Positions 1 to 8,038 of a stretch of DNA of 64,000 bases are shown here, one piece after another. Every line of letters starts with the position of its first letter. The first letter of the stretch is position 1. The position numbers were made by a program, and so were the translations under genes. The notes under the pieces were generated by a model, which did not search any database, was not told the DNA's origin, and saw nothing but the letters and a program-made list of their open reading frames with translations. Source of the DNA: Methylocella silvestris (lineage in GTDB: Bacteria > Pseudomonadota > Alphaproteobacteria > Rhizobiales > Beijerinckiaceae); contig NZ_PDZR01000007.1 of NCBI RefSeq assembly GCF_002891535.1, forward strand, positions 100,684 to 164,683, read 5' to 3'.

Positions 1-2
1 CG

Positions 3-206
3 CCGGCCGAGGAGCCGAGCCAGAAGGCCGAGCCAAGGCCAGCGCGTGAGAAGGCGGCAAGGCCGGCTCCGGCCGAGCGTCCCGTCCGCGTCGCGAAGCC
101 GCAGCCCGAGCAGCGGCCGCGTCCACCGCCCGCTTCTCCTCCGGCCCAGTCGACGGCGAATAAGGCCGGGGGACATTCCGCGTCCCCGCTTGGCGTCGGA
201 TTTTAG
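3..206 (+). CDS. C-terminal end of a Pro/Ala/Glu/Arg-rich protein (partial)
   Basis: An open frame enters from the left edge and ends at TAG 204-206. The visible 67 residues are low-complexity, rich in Pro, Ala, Glu, Arg and Lys, and look like a disordered tail. No domain can be seen, so the function cannot be assigned. It lies about 100 bp upstream of a tRNA gene. The other frames here are equally open because of the high GC content, so the frame choice rests on the disordered-tail composition and the stop position. Confidence 0.4.
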   Translation, partial: PAEEPSQKAEPRPAREKAARPAPAERPVRVAKPQPEQRPRPPPASPPAQSTANKAGGHSASPLGVGF

Positions 207-303
207 CACGCCCGCTTTCGTCGCCCCGAGCCCGATTTTTGCGGCTTGCGCCCATAGGTTCAAGCCGATATACCGTCGCCGAAGCTGGCCCTTGCGGGCG
301 GCG

Positions 304-378
<75 letters not shown>

Positions 379-657
379 TTTCGGTTGCAAGGCGCATGCA
401 GGCGATTCCCGCGCCATGCGTCGGATTGGTTTCGTGAGGAAAGCGCCCGGCAAAAGCTGCAACCCGTGGGGCGGCCAAGCCGCAGCGAGGCGAACTTTTC
501 CGCAGCATGGAACGGACTTTAAGCTCGGCCGTTTCCCTGAGGCCGAGCCCCCCGCCGTTGCGGCCGTCCGCCGATCCGTTTATCTCTCCCCGCGCTGGGC
601 CATGCAGCGTAAATTGGGCGCTGGCGCGAGCATCGCAGCCTTCGCGGAGCTGTCACT

Positions 658-2091
658 GTGACGATAAAAGCGTTTCCGGAAACGAAATCCCTGCCCGCGT
701 CGCGGCGCTTCGACATCGCCGCCCTCGCCGCCGAGCGCGAGGGCGAGCGTTACGCGCTGCACTCCCGCTACATGAATGAAATGATGGTCCGCGTCTTCCA
801 GACGATCGGGACCGACGTCGGCTTCCAGCGCGGCGAGGGCCAATATCTCTATGATGGCCGCGGCGCGCGCTATCTCGATCTTCTGAGCGGCTGGGGCGTC
901 TTTGCGGTCGGACGCAACCATCCGCTCATTCGCGAGGCGCTGGAGAGCGTGCTCGCCGCCGAACTGCCCAATCTGGTGCAGATGGACGTCTCCGTCCTCG
1001 CCGGCCTGCTTGCCGAGCGGCTGCTCGGCTTCGTCCCCTATCTCGAAAAAGTGTTCTTCGCCAACTCGGGCACGGAGGCGGTCGAGGCCGCGCTCAAATT
1101 CGCGCGGCGCGCGACGGGCCGGACCGAAATCATCCACTGCGGCCACGCCTTTCATGGCCTCAGCTATGGCGCTTTGTCCTTGAACGGCGACGCCATCTTC
1201 AAGGATGGCTTTGGTCCGCTGCTGCCTGGCTGCGTCGAGGTTCCGTTCAACGATCTCGCAGCCCTCGAAAAAGCGCTCGCCAGCGGCGACGCGGCGGCTT
1301 TCATCGTCGAGCCCATCCAGGGCAAGGGCGTCAACATGCCGGACGATTGGTATCTGCGCGACGCGGCCGCGCTGTGCCGGAAATATGGCGCGCTGTTCAT
1401 CGCTGATGAGATCCAGACGGGTCTTGGCCGCACCGGGCGTTTCCTCGCCGTCGAACATTGGGGCGTCGAGCCCGACATGGTGCTGATCGCCAAGGGGCTG
1501 TCCGGCGGACATGTGCCGGTCGGCGCCGTCCTGACGCGCAAGCATGTGTTCGAGAAGGTCTTTAACCGCATGGACCGCGCGGTTATCCACGGATCGACCT
1601 TCGCCAAGAACGATATAGCGATGGCGGCTGGTCTTGCGACGCTCGAAGTGATCGAATCCGAGCGGCTGATCGCCAACGCGGAGCGGCTCGGCGCCCGGCT
1701 CCTCAAAAGCTTCGCGGCGATGGAGCAGCGCTACGAACTCGTCAAAGCTGTGCGCGGCAAGGGATTGATGATCGGCCTTGAGTTCGGCAAGCCGCAATCC
1801 CTGAAACTGAAGGCGGCGTGGGGGGTCGTCGAGGCGGTCAACCCCGGCCTGTTCTGCCAGCTGATCACGCTGCCCCTGTTCGAGCAGCACAAGGTTCTCG
1901 TCCAGGTGGCGGGCCACGCCAGCCATACCGTCAAGCTGTTGCCGACCCTTGTCATCGACTCTGCCGACTGTGACTGGATCGAACGCTCCTTCGACGCCGT
2001 CATCGCCGACAGCCATCGCGTGCCCGGCGCCGTCTGGACGCTCGGCAAGACGCTCGCCGATCACGCCCTTAAAGCGCGCGCGACGAAATAG
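658..2091 (+). CDS. hpnO: Class III PLP aminotransferase, HpnO-like (aminobacteriohopanetriol synthesis)
   Basis: A 477-aa fold-type I aminotransferase related to acetylornithine and ornithine aminotransferases. Seen: the PLP-phosphate region NSGTEAVEAALKFAR near residue 136, the catalytic Asp in LFIADEIQTG (D250) and the Schiff-base Lys in IAKGLSGGHVPVG (K279). The N-terminal ERYALHSRYMN and C-terminal VPGAVWTLGKTLA segments resemble the HpnO group, which aminates the hopanoid side chain to aminobacteriohopanetriol. That specific assignment is inferred from overall similarity; another omega-aminotransferase is possible. The start is GTG 658 with GGAG about 10 nt upstream. rimM follows after 8 bp, so the two are probably co-transcribed. 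No other hopanoid gene lies in the window. Confidence 0.7.
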   Translation: MTIKAFPETKSLPASRRFDIAALAAEREGERYALHSRYMNEMMVRVFQTIGTDVGFQRGEGQYLYDGRGARYLDLLSGWGVFAVGRNHPLIREALESVLAAELPNLVQMDVSVLAGLLAERLLGFVPYLEKVFFANSGTEAVEAALKFARRATGRTEIIHCGHAFHGLSYGALSLNGDAIFKDGFGPLLPGCVEVPFNDLAALEKALASGDAAAFIVEPIQGKGVNMPDDWYLRDAAALCRKYGALFIADEIQTGLGRTGRFLAVEHWGVEPDMVLIAKGLSGGHVPVGAVLTRKHVFEKVFNRMDRAVIHGSTFAKNDIAMAAGLATLEVIESERLIANAERLGARLLKSFAAMEQRYELVKAVRGKGLMIGLEFGKPQSLKLKAAWGVVEAVNPGLFCQLITLPLFEQHKVLVQVAGHASHTVKLLPTLVIDSADCDWIERSFDAVIADSHRVPGAVWTLGKTLADHALKARATK

Positions 2092-2099
2092 GACCGGCG

Positions 2100-2699
2100 A
2101 TGGATCGGCAAATTCCGGATCGGAAAACATCGGACCGGCTCGTGCTGGTCGGCCGGTTCGGTGCTCCCCATGGCGTCAGGGGCGAACTGCGGCTGCAGAG
2201 CTTCACGGAAAATCCGGCCGCCATTTCATCCTATGGGCCGCTGACCGACAGGGCGGGAGCGAAAGCCTTCTCGATTTTGGCCGCGCGCGCGGTCAAGCCC
2301 GCTCTTTTTGTCGTCAAGCTCAAAGGCGTCGACGACCGCACTGCCGCCGAGACTTTGACCAATGTCGAGGTTTTCGTCGCGCGGGAAAAACTGCCGGAAG
2401 TCGCTGCGGACGAATTCTATCTTGCCGATCTGATCGGCCTTGAGGCGCTCGACGTCGCGCGGGCGCCTTTTGGCCGCGTGAAAAATGTCCTTGATTTTGG
2501 AGCTGGCGATATTCTCGAGATCGAACCTGTTGGCGGCGGCGAGACGCTGCTGCTGCCTTTCACGCGGCAGGTCGCGCCGGAAATCGATCTCGCCGCGGGC
2601 TACATTGTGATCGATCCGCCGGCCGAACGCGCGGCTCCGGCGTTTTTGCAGGACGACGATACGGAGGCCGCGGCGTCGCCGCCGCCTTCCGCCTCATAG
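2100..2699 (+). CDS. rimM: Ribosome maturation factor RimM
   Basis: A 199-aa protein that binds S19 and assists 30S subunit head maturation. The N-terminal RimM domain starts with LVLVGRFGAPHGVRGELRL, and the second PRC-barrel domain contains EFYLADLIGLEAL and LLLPFTRQVAPEIDL. The C-terminus has a short Ala/Pro/Ser tail. It follows the aminotransferase by 8 bp and precedes trmD, a classical partner. The usual ffh, rpsP and rplS neighbours are not here. The stop codon overlaps a dispersed intergenic palindrome. Confidence 0.95.
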   Translation: MDRQIPDRKTSDRLVLVGRFGAPHGVRGELRLQSFTENPAAISSYGPLTDRAGAKAFSILAARAVKPALFVVKLKGVDDRTAAETLTNVEVFVAREKLPEVAADEFYLADLIGLEALDVARAPFGRVKNVLDFGAGDILEIEPVGGGETLLLPFTRQVAPEIDLAAGYIVIDPPAERAAPAFLQDDDTEAAASPPPSAS

Positions 2700-2748
2700 A
2701 GCGGGATGGCGAAAAGTGGATTCCGGTTTTCCGCCCGCATGCCGCTCT
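2698..2748. repeat. Rhizobiales-type dispersed intergenic palindrome
   Basis: An imperfect palindrome opening with AGAGCGGGATG and closing with CATGCCGCTCT, with an inner GCGAAAA/TTTTCCGC pairing around ATTCCGG. The pattern matches the short palindromic repeats scattered between genes in many Rhizobiales genomes, as I know them. It begins within the rimM stop codon and fills half of the rimM-trmD gap. It could form a hairpin in the rimM-trmD mRNA. A similar AGAGCGGGA start occurs just after lon (35151). Confidence 0.6.
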
Positions 2749-2811
2749 ACGTTGTTGAAATCAATTTATCATGGACCGATTCTGTCCATGAGTGCGATCT
2801 AGCCGACGCCG

Positions 2812-3507
2812 ATGTGGCGCGCTTCGATCTTCACCCTGTTTCCTGGCATGTTTCCGGGTCCGCTCGGCGCCTCGCTCGCCGGCGAGGGGCTTTCGCGCGG
2901 CGTGTGGGCGCTTGAGACGCATGACATCCGCGACCATGGCCTTGGCCGCCATCGCGCTGTCGACGATAGGCCCGCGGGCGGGGGCCCCGGCATGGTCATC
3001 CGCGCCGATGTTCTCGCGGCCGCGCTCGATTCCGGGATCGCGGCGGGCGATGGCCGTCCGCGCCTGCTGCTCAGCCCGCGCGGGCCGAGCCTGCGCCAAC
3101 AGCGCGTGCGCAGCCTCGCGCAAGGGGAGGGCGCGATCCTGATCTGTGGCCGCTTCGAGGGCGTCGACGAAAGGATCATCGCGGCGCGGGGCCTCGAGGA
3201 AATTTCGATCGGCGACTATGTCCTCTCTGGCGGCGAGCTTGCCGCCATGATCGTGCTCGACGCTTGCGTCAGGCTTTTGCCGGGCGTGATGGGCAAGGAG
3301 GTCTCGGGGCTCGAGGAAAGCTTTGAAAGCGGCCTGCTCGAATATCCGCATTTCACCCGCCCGCGCGAATTTGAAGGCCGCGCGATCCCGGAAATCCTGC
3401 TATCGGGCGATCACGCCCGCATCAAGGCCTGGCGCGAGGCCGAGGCCCTGCGCCTCACACGTGAGCGGCGTCCGGATTTGCTTGCGGCCGATCGCAAGCC
3501 GCGCTGA
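2812..3507 (+). CDS. trmD: tRNA (guanine-37-N1)-methyltransferase TrmD
   Basis: A 231-aa SPOUT-class methyltransferase that makes m1G37 in tRNAs reading CNN and related codons, using SAM. Motifs seen: [15 protein letters not shown] at the N-terminus, GGGPGMVI, and the trefoil-knot segment [12 protein letters not shown] followed by [17 protein letters not shown]. The C-terminal domain has [20 protein letters not shown]. The start is ATG 2812. It converges on the glycosyltransferase remnant that ends at 3529. Confidence 0.97.
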   Translation: MWRASIFTLFPGMFPGPLGASLAGEGLSRGVWALETHDIRDHGLGRHRAVDDRPAGGGPGMVIRADVLAAALDSGIAAGDGRPRLLLSPRGPSLRQQRVRSLAQGEGAILICGRFEGVDERIIAARGLEEISIGDYVLSGGELAAMIVLDACVRLLPGVMGKEVSGLEESFESGLLEYPHFTRPREFEGRAIPEILLSGDHARIKAWREAEALRLTRERRPDLLAADRKPR

Positions 3508-3528
3508 AGGCTTTGGGCGGCCGACGGC

Positions 3529-4672
3529 CTAAGACGTCGCCGGACGCCGACGGCGGAGCGGCGCGAATTGGAGGTCCGTTCGCTTACGCGCGCCAAGGCG
3601 CGCCGTCGCGACGGCGAGCGCCTGGGACTTGTTCCAGGAGCTTCTGGCGAGGCCATGCTCGGTCTTGTGCCAGTGGAACGGCCGCATGATGAGGTCGTAG
3701 AGAGCGGCCCAGGAGGCCGCTGATATCAATAGGTAATAGGGCGCGAGCAGAGGCAGGAAGAGCCACAGCCGCAGCAGCTTGCGCCGCTTCATGCCCAATA
3801 GAGCGATCCAGACGATTGAGCCGGCGCCGAAGGCGGCGACGGAAAGCCAGAGCGTCGCCGCGACCGCTGAAACAATTCCATCCGGGCGCGGCGCCCCGAA
3901 GCGCGCCAGATCGAGGATCGTGACGCCGGTCAGGAGAGGCCAGAGCAGCGGCCCGACGACGAGATTGATCATCATCAGCGCGTAGACCGCCACGCCGGAC
4001 CAGCCAACTTCCCGGCGCAGCGCCGCCGGATTGCGGCTCAATGTAATGAAGGTCTGCATCCAGCCTTTCGACCAGCGCCGCCTTTGCGTGAGCCACGCCT
4101 TGAGTTCGGCTGGGGCTTCCTCCGACGTCGTCGAGACGAGGGTTTCCGAGTGATAGCCGAGGCGGTTCAGCCTCAGCCCGAGATCGGCGTCCTCCGTGAC
4201 GTTCCAGGGATCCCAGCCGCAGATCTGGCGCAGGACGTCGGTTCGAAAATGATTCGACGTGCCGCCGAGCGGAATCGGCAGCCGGAGTCCGGCAAGACCA
4301 TGGGTGAGGACGTCGAACAGCCCGGCATATTCGATGGCGAACAGCCGGGTCAGCCAGGAATCCTCGACATTGTCGATCGCGAGTTGCGCCTGCAGGCAGG
4401 CCGTTTGTGGTGGCGCGCGGAGGAAGCGCTCGGCGGCGTCGCGCAATTGCCGCGGGGCCGGAATATCCTCCGCATCGAAGATCGCGACATAGGCTCCAGC
4501 GACCAGCGAGAGGGCGATATTCAGCGCACGCGGCTTCGTCCGCGGCCAGCCATGTGGCGCGACGACGATCTCATAGATCGGCGGCAGATCCAGCGCCTCC
4601 AGCGCCTGCCGCGTTGACTCATCGTCCTCCTCGATCACCAGCTTGATGTCGAGCTTGCCGTGCGGATAATCG
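3529..4672 (-). pseudogene. Family-2 glycosyltransferase, C-terminal part, cut by a transposon
   Basis: This is the 3' portion of a membrane glycosyltransferase gene. It contains the GT2 segments LVIEEDDES, IFDAEDIP, NVTEDADLGLRL (acceptor-site ED) and QRRRWSKGW (Q-x-x-R-W), followed by several membrane helices. The frame has lost its beginning to the element at 4673-8952; the rest is at 8953-9844. The bases on the two sides join in frame to read IDYPHGKLDIKLV. Family members make extracellular polysaccharide, but the product here is unknown. An internal restart at 4638 could give a 369-aa fragment without the UDP-sugar-binding start of the domain, so it is probably inactive. Confidence 0.93.
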
Positions 4673-4697
4673 CGGCATTAGGTAGCAAGCTCACCTA
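4665..4697 (+). repeat. Left target duplication and terminal inverted repeat
   Basis: The 8-bp duplication GATAATCG (4665-4672) is followed by the left 25-bp end (4673-4697), which begins CGGCATTAGG and ends CTCACCTA. Every base of the 25 matches the reverse complement of 8928-8952. The match breaks at the next base (A4698). Confidence 0.96.
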
Positions 4698-4699
4698 AT

Positions 4700-4915
4700 T
4701 CATTGGCTGATCTTTTGCGGCCATGCGCTATAAATTTGCGCCCCGGTCCCGACGAGAACTAAGGCGGTTCCGATATACGCTCGAATTTGCGTGAAATGCT
4801 CTGCTGCGATCTCGGCATAGCCGGACCATCTGGCAACGGTCGTAGGCAAGCTAAAGCCCACGAGAATCCCGGCGCAAGTTAGCGCCAACCCTGCAACGGC
4901 AGCCCATCTTTTCAT
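4700..4915 (-). CDS. Small two-helix membrane protein (transposon passenger)
   Basis: A 71-aa protein with two hydrophobic stretches (residues about 6-24 and 47-62) and a short cytosolic-looking tail. No family is recognised. It is the outermost passenger and ends 2 bp inside the left inverted repeat. Its ATG (4915-4913) shares the CATG at 4913-4916 with the start of the divergent gene 4914-5348, leaving no room for separate promoters in front of both unless each promoter lies inside the other gene. Confidence 0.5.
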   Translation of the reverse strand: MKRWAAVAGLALTCAGILVGFSLPTTVARWSGYAEIAAEHFTQIRAYIGTALVLVGTGAQIYSAWPQKISQ

Positions 4916-5348
4916 GGCAGAGCCTCAAATCGTTAATACGCTTCGCTCAAAGCGTGATGAGCTAGAGCGCATTATAGCCAGCTATGAAAAGGCAATAGAC
5001 GCCGCCCGCTGTGATCTCTCGCACGTCAACGCGACGTTACAGCTATTCGAGCGGGGGGCGGATCCCAAGGCCTATCCGAGTCGGATGAGCATCATTCGTT
5101 TGTTCAAGCGCGGAGAAGTTTTCGCGCTGTGCAAGGAAGCTCTGGCGGGCACTCCCGAAGGCCTCGACACGCGGGAACTGGCGCTGGCGGTGCTTCAAGC
5201 CAAGGGGATGGATGCCGGCGACGCCGTGCTGCGCAAGGCCGTCGCGTACTCGATCATCAATGTGATGAGGCAGCAATTCAGGCGGGGGCACGTCCGGGGT
5301 GCTGAAAAGAAGCGGGGCGTTCGGGTGTGGTTGGCGAATTGCCAATAA
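4914..5348 (+). CDS. Coiled-coil protein of unknown function (transposon passenger)
   Basis: A 144-aa protein. Residues about 5-45 (LRSKRDELERIIASYEKAID and following) have heptad spacing and should form a coiled coil. The C-terminal half (GTPEGLDTRELALAVLQAKG and following) looks like a small winged-helix-type fold and ends in a basic segment (RRGHVRGAEKKRGVRVW). Short proteins of this layout occur on plasmids and phages, in my experience, without an assigned role. An internal ATG at 5085 is an alternative start, but the coiled coil argues for 4914. Confidence 0.65.
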   Translation: MAEPQIVNTLRSKRDELERIIASYEKAIDAARCDLSHVNATLQLFERGADPKAYPSRMSIIRLFKRGEVFALCKEALAGTPEGLDTRELALAVLQAKGMDAGDAVLRKAVAYSIINVMRQQFRRGHVRGAEKKRGVRVWLANCQ

Positions 5349-5384
5349 GCGGCAATGCTTGTCATCGTTCCACGGACACGAACG

Positions 5385-5615
5385 CTAAACCGTCATGCCT
5401 CGGGCCCTAGCGGCTAGAATCCGAGGGTTGATTCCCCGATGGCCTTTTGCGTCGAGGGCCTTCTTGGCAAGATCATTACACTGCCTGAGCTGCTGCTTCA
5501 GCAAAGCGATCTCCGAGGCGCTGAAGTGCGAAGTCCCCGGCTGACCCGTCAAGCTCCGCTTCAGCCCATTCGAGGAGTCCGGCACCTTCCCCTTCTGTGA
5601 TACATTTGATGCCAT
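5385..5615 (-). CDS. Possible 76-aa protein overlapping the phosphoribosyltransferase 3' end
   Basis: The frame runs from ATG 5615 to TCA 5385 and overlaps the last 140 bp of the phosphoribosyltransferase gene in another frame. The product has a polar helix (SASEIALLKQQLRQCNDLAKKALDAKG) and a basic end. Translational coupling through the overlap is possible. The alternatives are that it is only a shadow of the overlapping gene, or that the phosphoribosyltransferase end is frameshifted. Confidence 0.3.
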   Translation of the reverse strand: MASNVSQKGKVPDSSNGLKRSLTGQPGTSHFSASEIALLKQQLRQCNDLAKKALDAKGHRGINPRILAARARGMTV

Positions 5616-6366
5616 GACCGACTTCCTTTAACCAAAACTCATCCAATGGGACGATTCCGAAGCGTTGTCCTAAAGCGAATAACGTCTCCGAACTTATTCT
5701 AAGAGACTGGTCCAGTCCATTACGGTGCGCTAACGCAGTCGCCGCTATTACCGTTCCTCCGGACCTGACTATGTAACTTCGCAGTGACGACAAGGTACCA
5801 CCGTTTGTGCAAACGTCGTCAACTAAAATATAGGCACAATCGCTGAACACCTCGCCACTGAAACAAGGCTGCCACAAATATCGAGGAAATTTTCTTAGTT
5901 TCGTTCGGCCCGGCCTAGCAATTTCAATGATTTCCCCATCAAGTTCGCTTCCGAGCTCCGCAGCGACCATTGCGGCCAGCGCGAAAGGGAGGGCATTTCC
6001 AACGCCCGGAATGCCTGTCGCAGAGCGAGTCGAGACGTCAAATTGAGGATGGGGGACAACGATGCGAGAGACTTTTCCTGCCCCTAAGAGGTGATCGACG
6101 AGGCGGTCAATCACACGTTCATTTGTGCAATCCGCGACAATGTCTGCCGCTGCGGCTGTGTCGTAATGCTGTTTTGCTTGTGTGTGTCGTTCGATAAAGG
6201 GCTCTGCCGCCTCCGGCGAACGGCCGTATGTGCCGAGCATTCTTCCAAGCGTTGCATGTACGTAGACGGTCGCGCAATCGCCGCTGGCCCACGGCTCGCG
6301 GGGATGTTTCCCCACTTTCGATAAGGGCTCGATCCTCTGAGATAGCGGTTCCGGCGGCATTGTCAC
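5476..6366 (-). CDS. Phosphoribosyltransferase-fold protein (transposon passenger)
   Basis: A 296-aa protein. The diagnostic PRPP-binding loop of type I phosphoribosyltransferases, hydrophobic-VDDVCTNGGTL, is at residues about 179-192. The N-terminal 100 residues (YVHATLGRMLGTYG, DRLVDHLLGAGKVSRIVVPH) and the C-terminal region are not recognised. Known enzymes of the fold salvage purines or pyrimidines; some occur in mobile defence loci or act as regulators. The substrate cannot be read from sequence. It is in the same orientation as the transposase and 36 bp from its end, so read-through from the transposase promoter is likely. Confidence 0.75.
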   Translation of the reverse strand: MTMPPEPLSQRIEPLSKVGKHPREPWASGDCATVYVHATLGRMLGTYGRSPEAAEPFIERHTQAKQHYDTAAAADIVADCTNERVIDRLVDHLLGAGKVSRIVVPHPQFDVSTRSATGIPGVGNALPFALAAMVAAELGSELDGEIIEIARPGRTKLRKFPRYLWQPCFSGEVFSDCAYILVDDVCTNGGTLSSLRSYIVRSGGTVIAATALAHRNGLDQSLRISSETLFALGQRFGIVPLDEFWLKEVGHGIKCITEGEGAGLLEWAEAELDGSAGDFALQRLGDRFAEAAAQAV

Positions 6367-6402
6367 TGGCGGGAAAGTCCGAGGTATAAAGTTCGAGCTT
6401 CT

Positions 6403-7371
6403 CTAGACCCTAATATTCCCCCGTTGCCAATACCCCTTCCATTGACGAGATACCGGATGAATTAGGGCGGCGTTGGTCGCCATCAGATATTGCTCACCGT
6501 TGCTAACGCGACGATGATCCTCGCGCCACGCCATTTCAGACGCATAAGCCCCGAGATGGCGCCCGCTGATATGATGATGCGTGCCGATCTCAGCGCGACG
6601 CAGTCGGCTGAAGAAGCTTTCCGCCATATTCGTGCAGGCTTCCCCGTCCGAATAGCTCTCTTGGTGATTGATCCGCTTGGTCAAATAGCGGGTGTGAAGC
6701 ACATCCCAATGGGCGGCTTCGTCGGCATGGATGACCCTGCCCTTCTCGACGCGCTCGGCAATCGTATGAATGGACTGGCTTTCCGCCTTGAATACGAAGG
6801 GAAGGGTCCGGCCGCCGCGTTCGCGCATGATAACGACCACGCGGCGCTTGCCGGTCTGATTTTCGGCAAGGCGGCGGTCAAGGCGGTTTTCTTTCCAGTT
6901 GGCCGGCTTCGCATAGCCGCCGAAATACGCGCCATCAACTTCGACTTCGCCTGAAACGGTTTCATCGGCCATTTCATCAGCGAGCGCTTCGCGGATCTTG
7001 TGAGCGAGAACGAAGGCCGTCTTGTACTGGCAATCAAGGTCGCGGCTGAGTTGTAGAGCGCTATGGCCCTTTGCGCCGTTCACAAAGATCGCGATGGCGA
7101 GAAGAATGTCGCGGATCGGCATCTTGCGGCTGGCGAAAATCGTCCCGGACGTGACGCTGAATTGGTGCGTGCAAGCCTTGCACTTCCAGAGTTTGCGGGT
7201 TTCGTATTTGTACGTCGCGCCGCACTGGCAACGCGGGCAAACCGGCTCGCCTTCGGTCGCAGTCCAGCGGATTAGACGGAAGGCGTCATGCGCTTCTTCG
7301 TCCGAAAGCCGGGCGACCCGAGCGATGCTCAGGCTCCTTGCGGCTTTGGAGAGAAGAAAATGCTGCGACAT
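6403..7371 (-). CDS. IS1595-family (ISXO2-like) DDE transposase
   Basis: A 322-aa protein. The N-terminal zinc ribbon shows CPRC at 45-48 and CKAC at 64-67, followed by HQFSVTSGTIF, typical of ISXO2-like transposases. The candidate catalytic triad is D146 (VEVDGAYFGG), D217 (VIHADEAAHWD) and E251 (NMAESFFSRLRR, in the position of the usual N-x-E-S-F). The reading frame is intact, so the element may be active. It lies roughly in the middle of the element and is transcribed toward the phosphoribosyltransferase gene. The start is ATG 7371, divergent from the XRE regulator. Confidence 0.95.
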   Translation of the reverse strand: MSQHFLLSKAARSLSIARVARLSDEEAHDAFRLIRWTATEGEPVCPRCQCGATYKYETRKLWKCKACTHQFSVTSGTIFASRKMPIRDILLAIAIFVNGAKGHSALQLSRDLDCQYKTAFVLAHKIREALADEMADETVSGEVEVDGAYFGGYAKPANWKENRLDRRLAENQTGKRRVVVIMRERGGRTLPFVFKAESQSIHTIAERVEKGRVIHADEAAHWDVLHTRYLTKRINHQESYSDGEACTNMAESFFSRLRRAEIGTHHHISGRHLGAYASEMAWREDHRRVSNGEQYLMATNAALIHPVSRQWKGYWQRGNIRV

Positions 7372-7441
7372 AAGACCAACGCTTTCCGTTGGCCTTAGTA
7401 ATAAGCGTTGATATCGCGGGGGTCAATGAAAATCGTTGGCG

Positions 7442-7470
7442 TTGACGGTTATTGTTTTTCTCGCTATCTT
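7442..7470 (+). promoter_or_regulatory. Sigma-70-type promoter for a leaderless XRE regulator mRNA
   Basis: TTGACG (7442-7447), a 17-bp spacer and TATCTT (7465-7470). The ATG of the XRE gene begins at 7477, six bases after the -10 hexamer, where transcription should start. The mRNA is therefore predicted to be leaderless. Confidence 0.6.
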
Positions 7471-7476
7471 TCGTGG

Positions 7477-7695
7477 ATGTCACCGGAACAGTGTCGAGCA
7501 GCGCGCGCGTGGTTGGGGTTGTCGCAAGACGAGCTTGCGAGCGCCGCCGGCGTTTCAAACTCGACCGTGCGCGATTACGAAGCGGGGCGGCGTACGCCGA
7601 TTTCGAATAATCTAAAGGCAATTCAAGCTGTTCTGGAGAAGCGCGGAATCGCAATAATCGACGGCGAGCCATCTGGAATAACCTTTAGAAAGTAG
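7477..7695 (+). CDS. XRE-family helix-turn-helix regulator (transposon passenger)
   Basis: A 72-aa Cro/CI-type DNA-binding protein consisting almost only of the HTH (AARAWLGLSQDELASAAGVS, then NSTVRDYEAGRRTPI). The ATG at 7477 is chosen because it begins the conserved domain and sits directly behind a good promoter; the in-frame ATG 7426 and TTG 7408 lie upstream of the -10. It is divergent from the transposase and precedes an operator-like dyad before the next gene, so it probably controls element genes, including itself. Confidence 0.85.
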   Translation: MSPEQCRAARAWLGLSQDELASAAGVSNSTVRDYEAGRRTPISNNLKAIQAVLEKRGIAIIDGEPSGITFRK

Positions 7696-7802
7696 ACGTG
7701 ATTCGATGATTCTGATAAGTTCATGGACTAGGAGAGAGTTGGACTCTCGGACGGACGGATGGAAAGCCCCCGACCAGCACCGGCTCTAGCCCTCTAAGAA
7801 CA

Positions 7803-7831
7803 CAGGGGTGTTTAGCCCCTGCTTATTTCTT
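7803..7831 (+). terminator. Candidate intrinsic terminator after the XRE gene
   Basis: A six-bp stem CAGGGG/CCCCTG with loop TGTTTAG, followed by CTTATTTCTTG. The stem is short and the T-tract is interrupted, so termination may be partial. Confidence 0.45.
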
Positions 7832-7950
7832 GTGTAGCGGATGTGCTCACATCAAGGTCGCGACCTGGCAGGGTACGCGGCCTTTCTTTTTGTCCCGACA
7901 TTCGTCCGTGAGCTTTTAACGAAGTCGGCCCATATCTTCTCTGCATGTCA

Positions 7951-8034
7951 CCACCTATCGGCACGACCATACAGAATCTTATTGATACGTCAATAGTGAC
8001 GTGATAAGACTTTCTGATAAATATTGATAGGTGG
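7951..8034. promoter_or_regulatory. Operator-like nested inverted repeats before the 281-aa gene
   Basis: The outer 9-bp inverted repeat is CCACCTATC (7951-7959) with GATAGGTGG (8026-8034). Inside it is a tight dyad ACGTCA-ATAG-TGACGT (7987-8002), flanked by CTTAT (7978) and ATAAG (8004). The outer right arm ends 4 bp before the ATG at 8039. The layout suggests regulator binding over the promoter, with the linked XRE protein as the obvious candidate. A hairpin covering the ribosome binding site is the alternative. The rest of 7696-8038 shows no reading frame. Confidence 0.5.
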
Positions 8035-8038
8035 CGCG

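Noticed and set aside
580..2130. 516-codon open frame antisense to the hpnO-like gene
   Set aside because: Antisense shadow produced by high GC third positions; the translation has no domain and the opposite strand has clear catalytic motifs.
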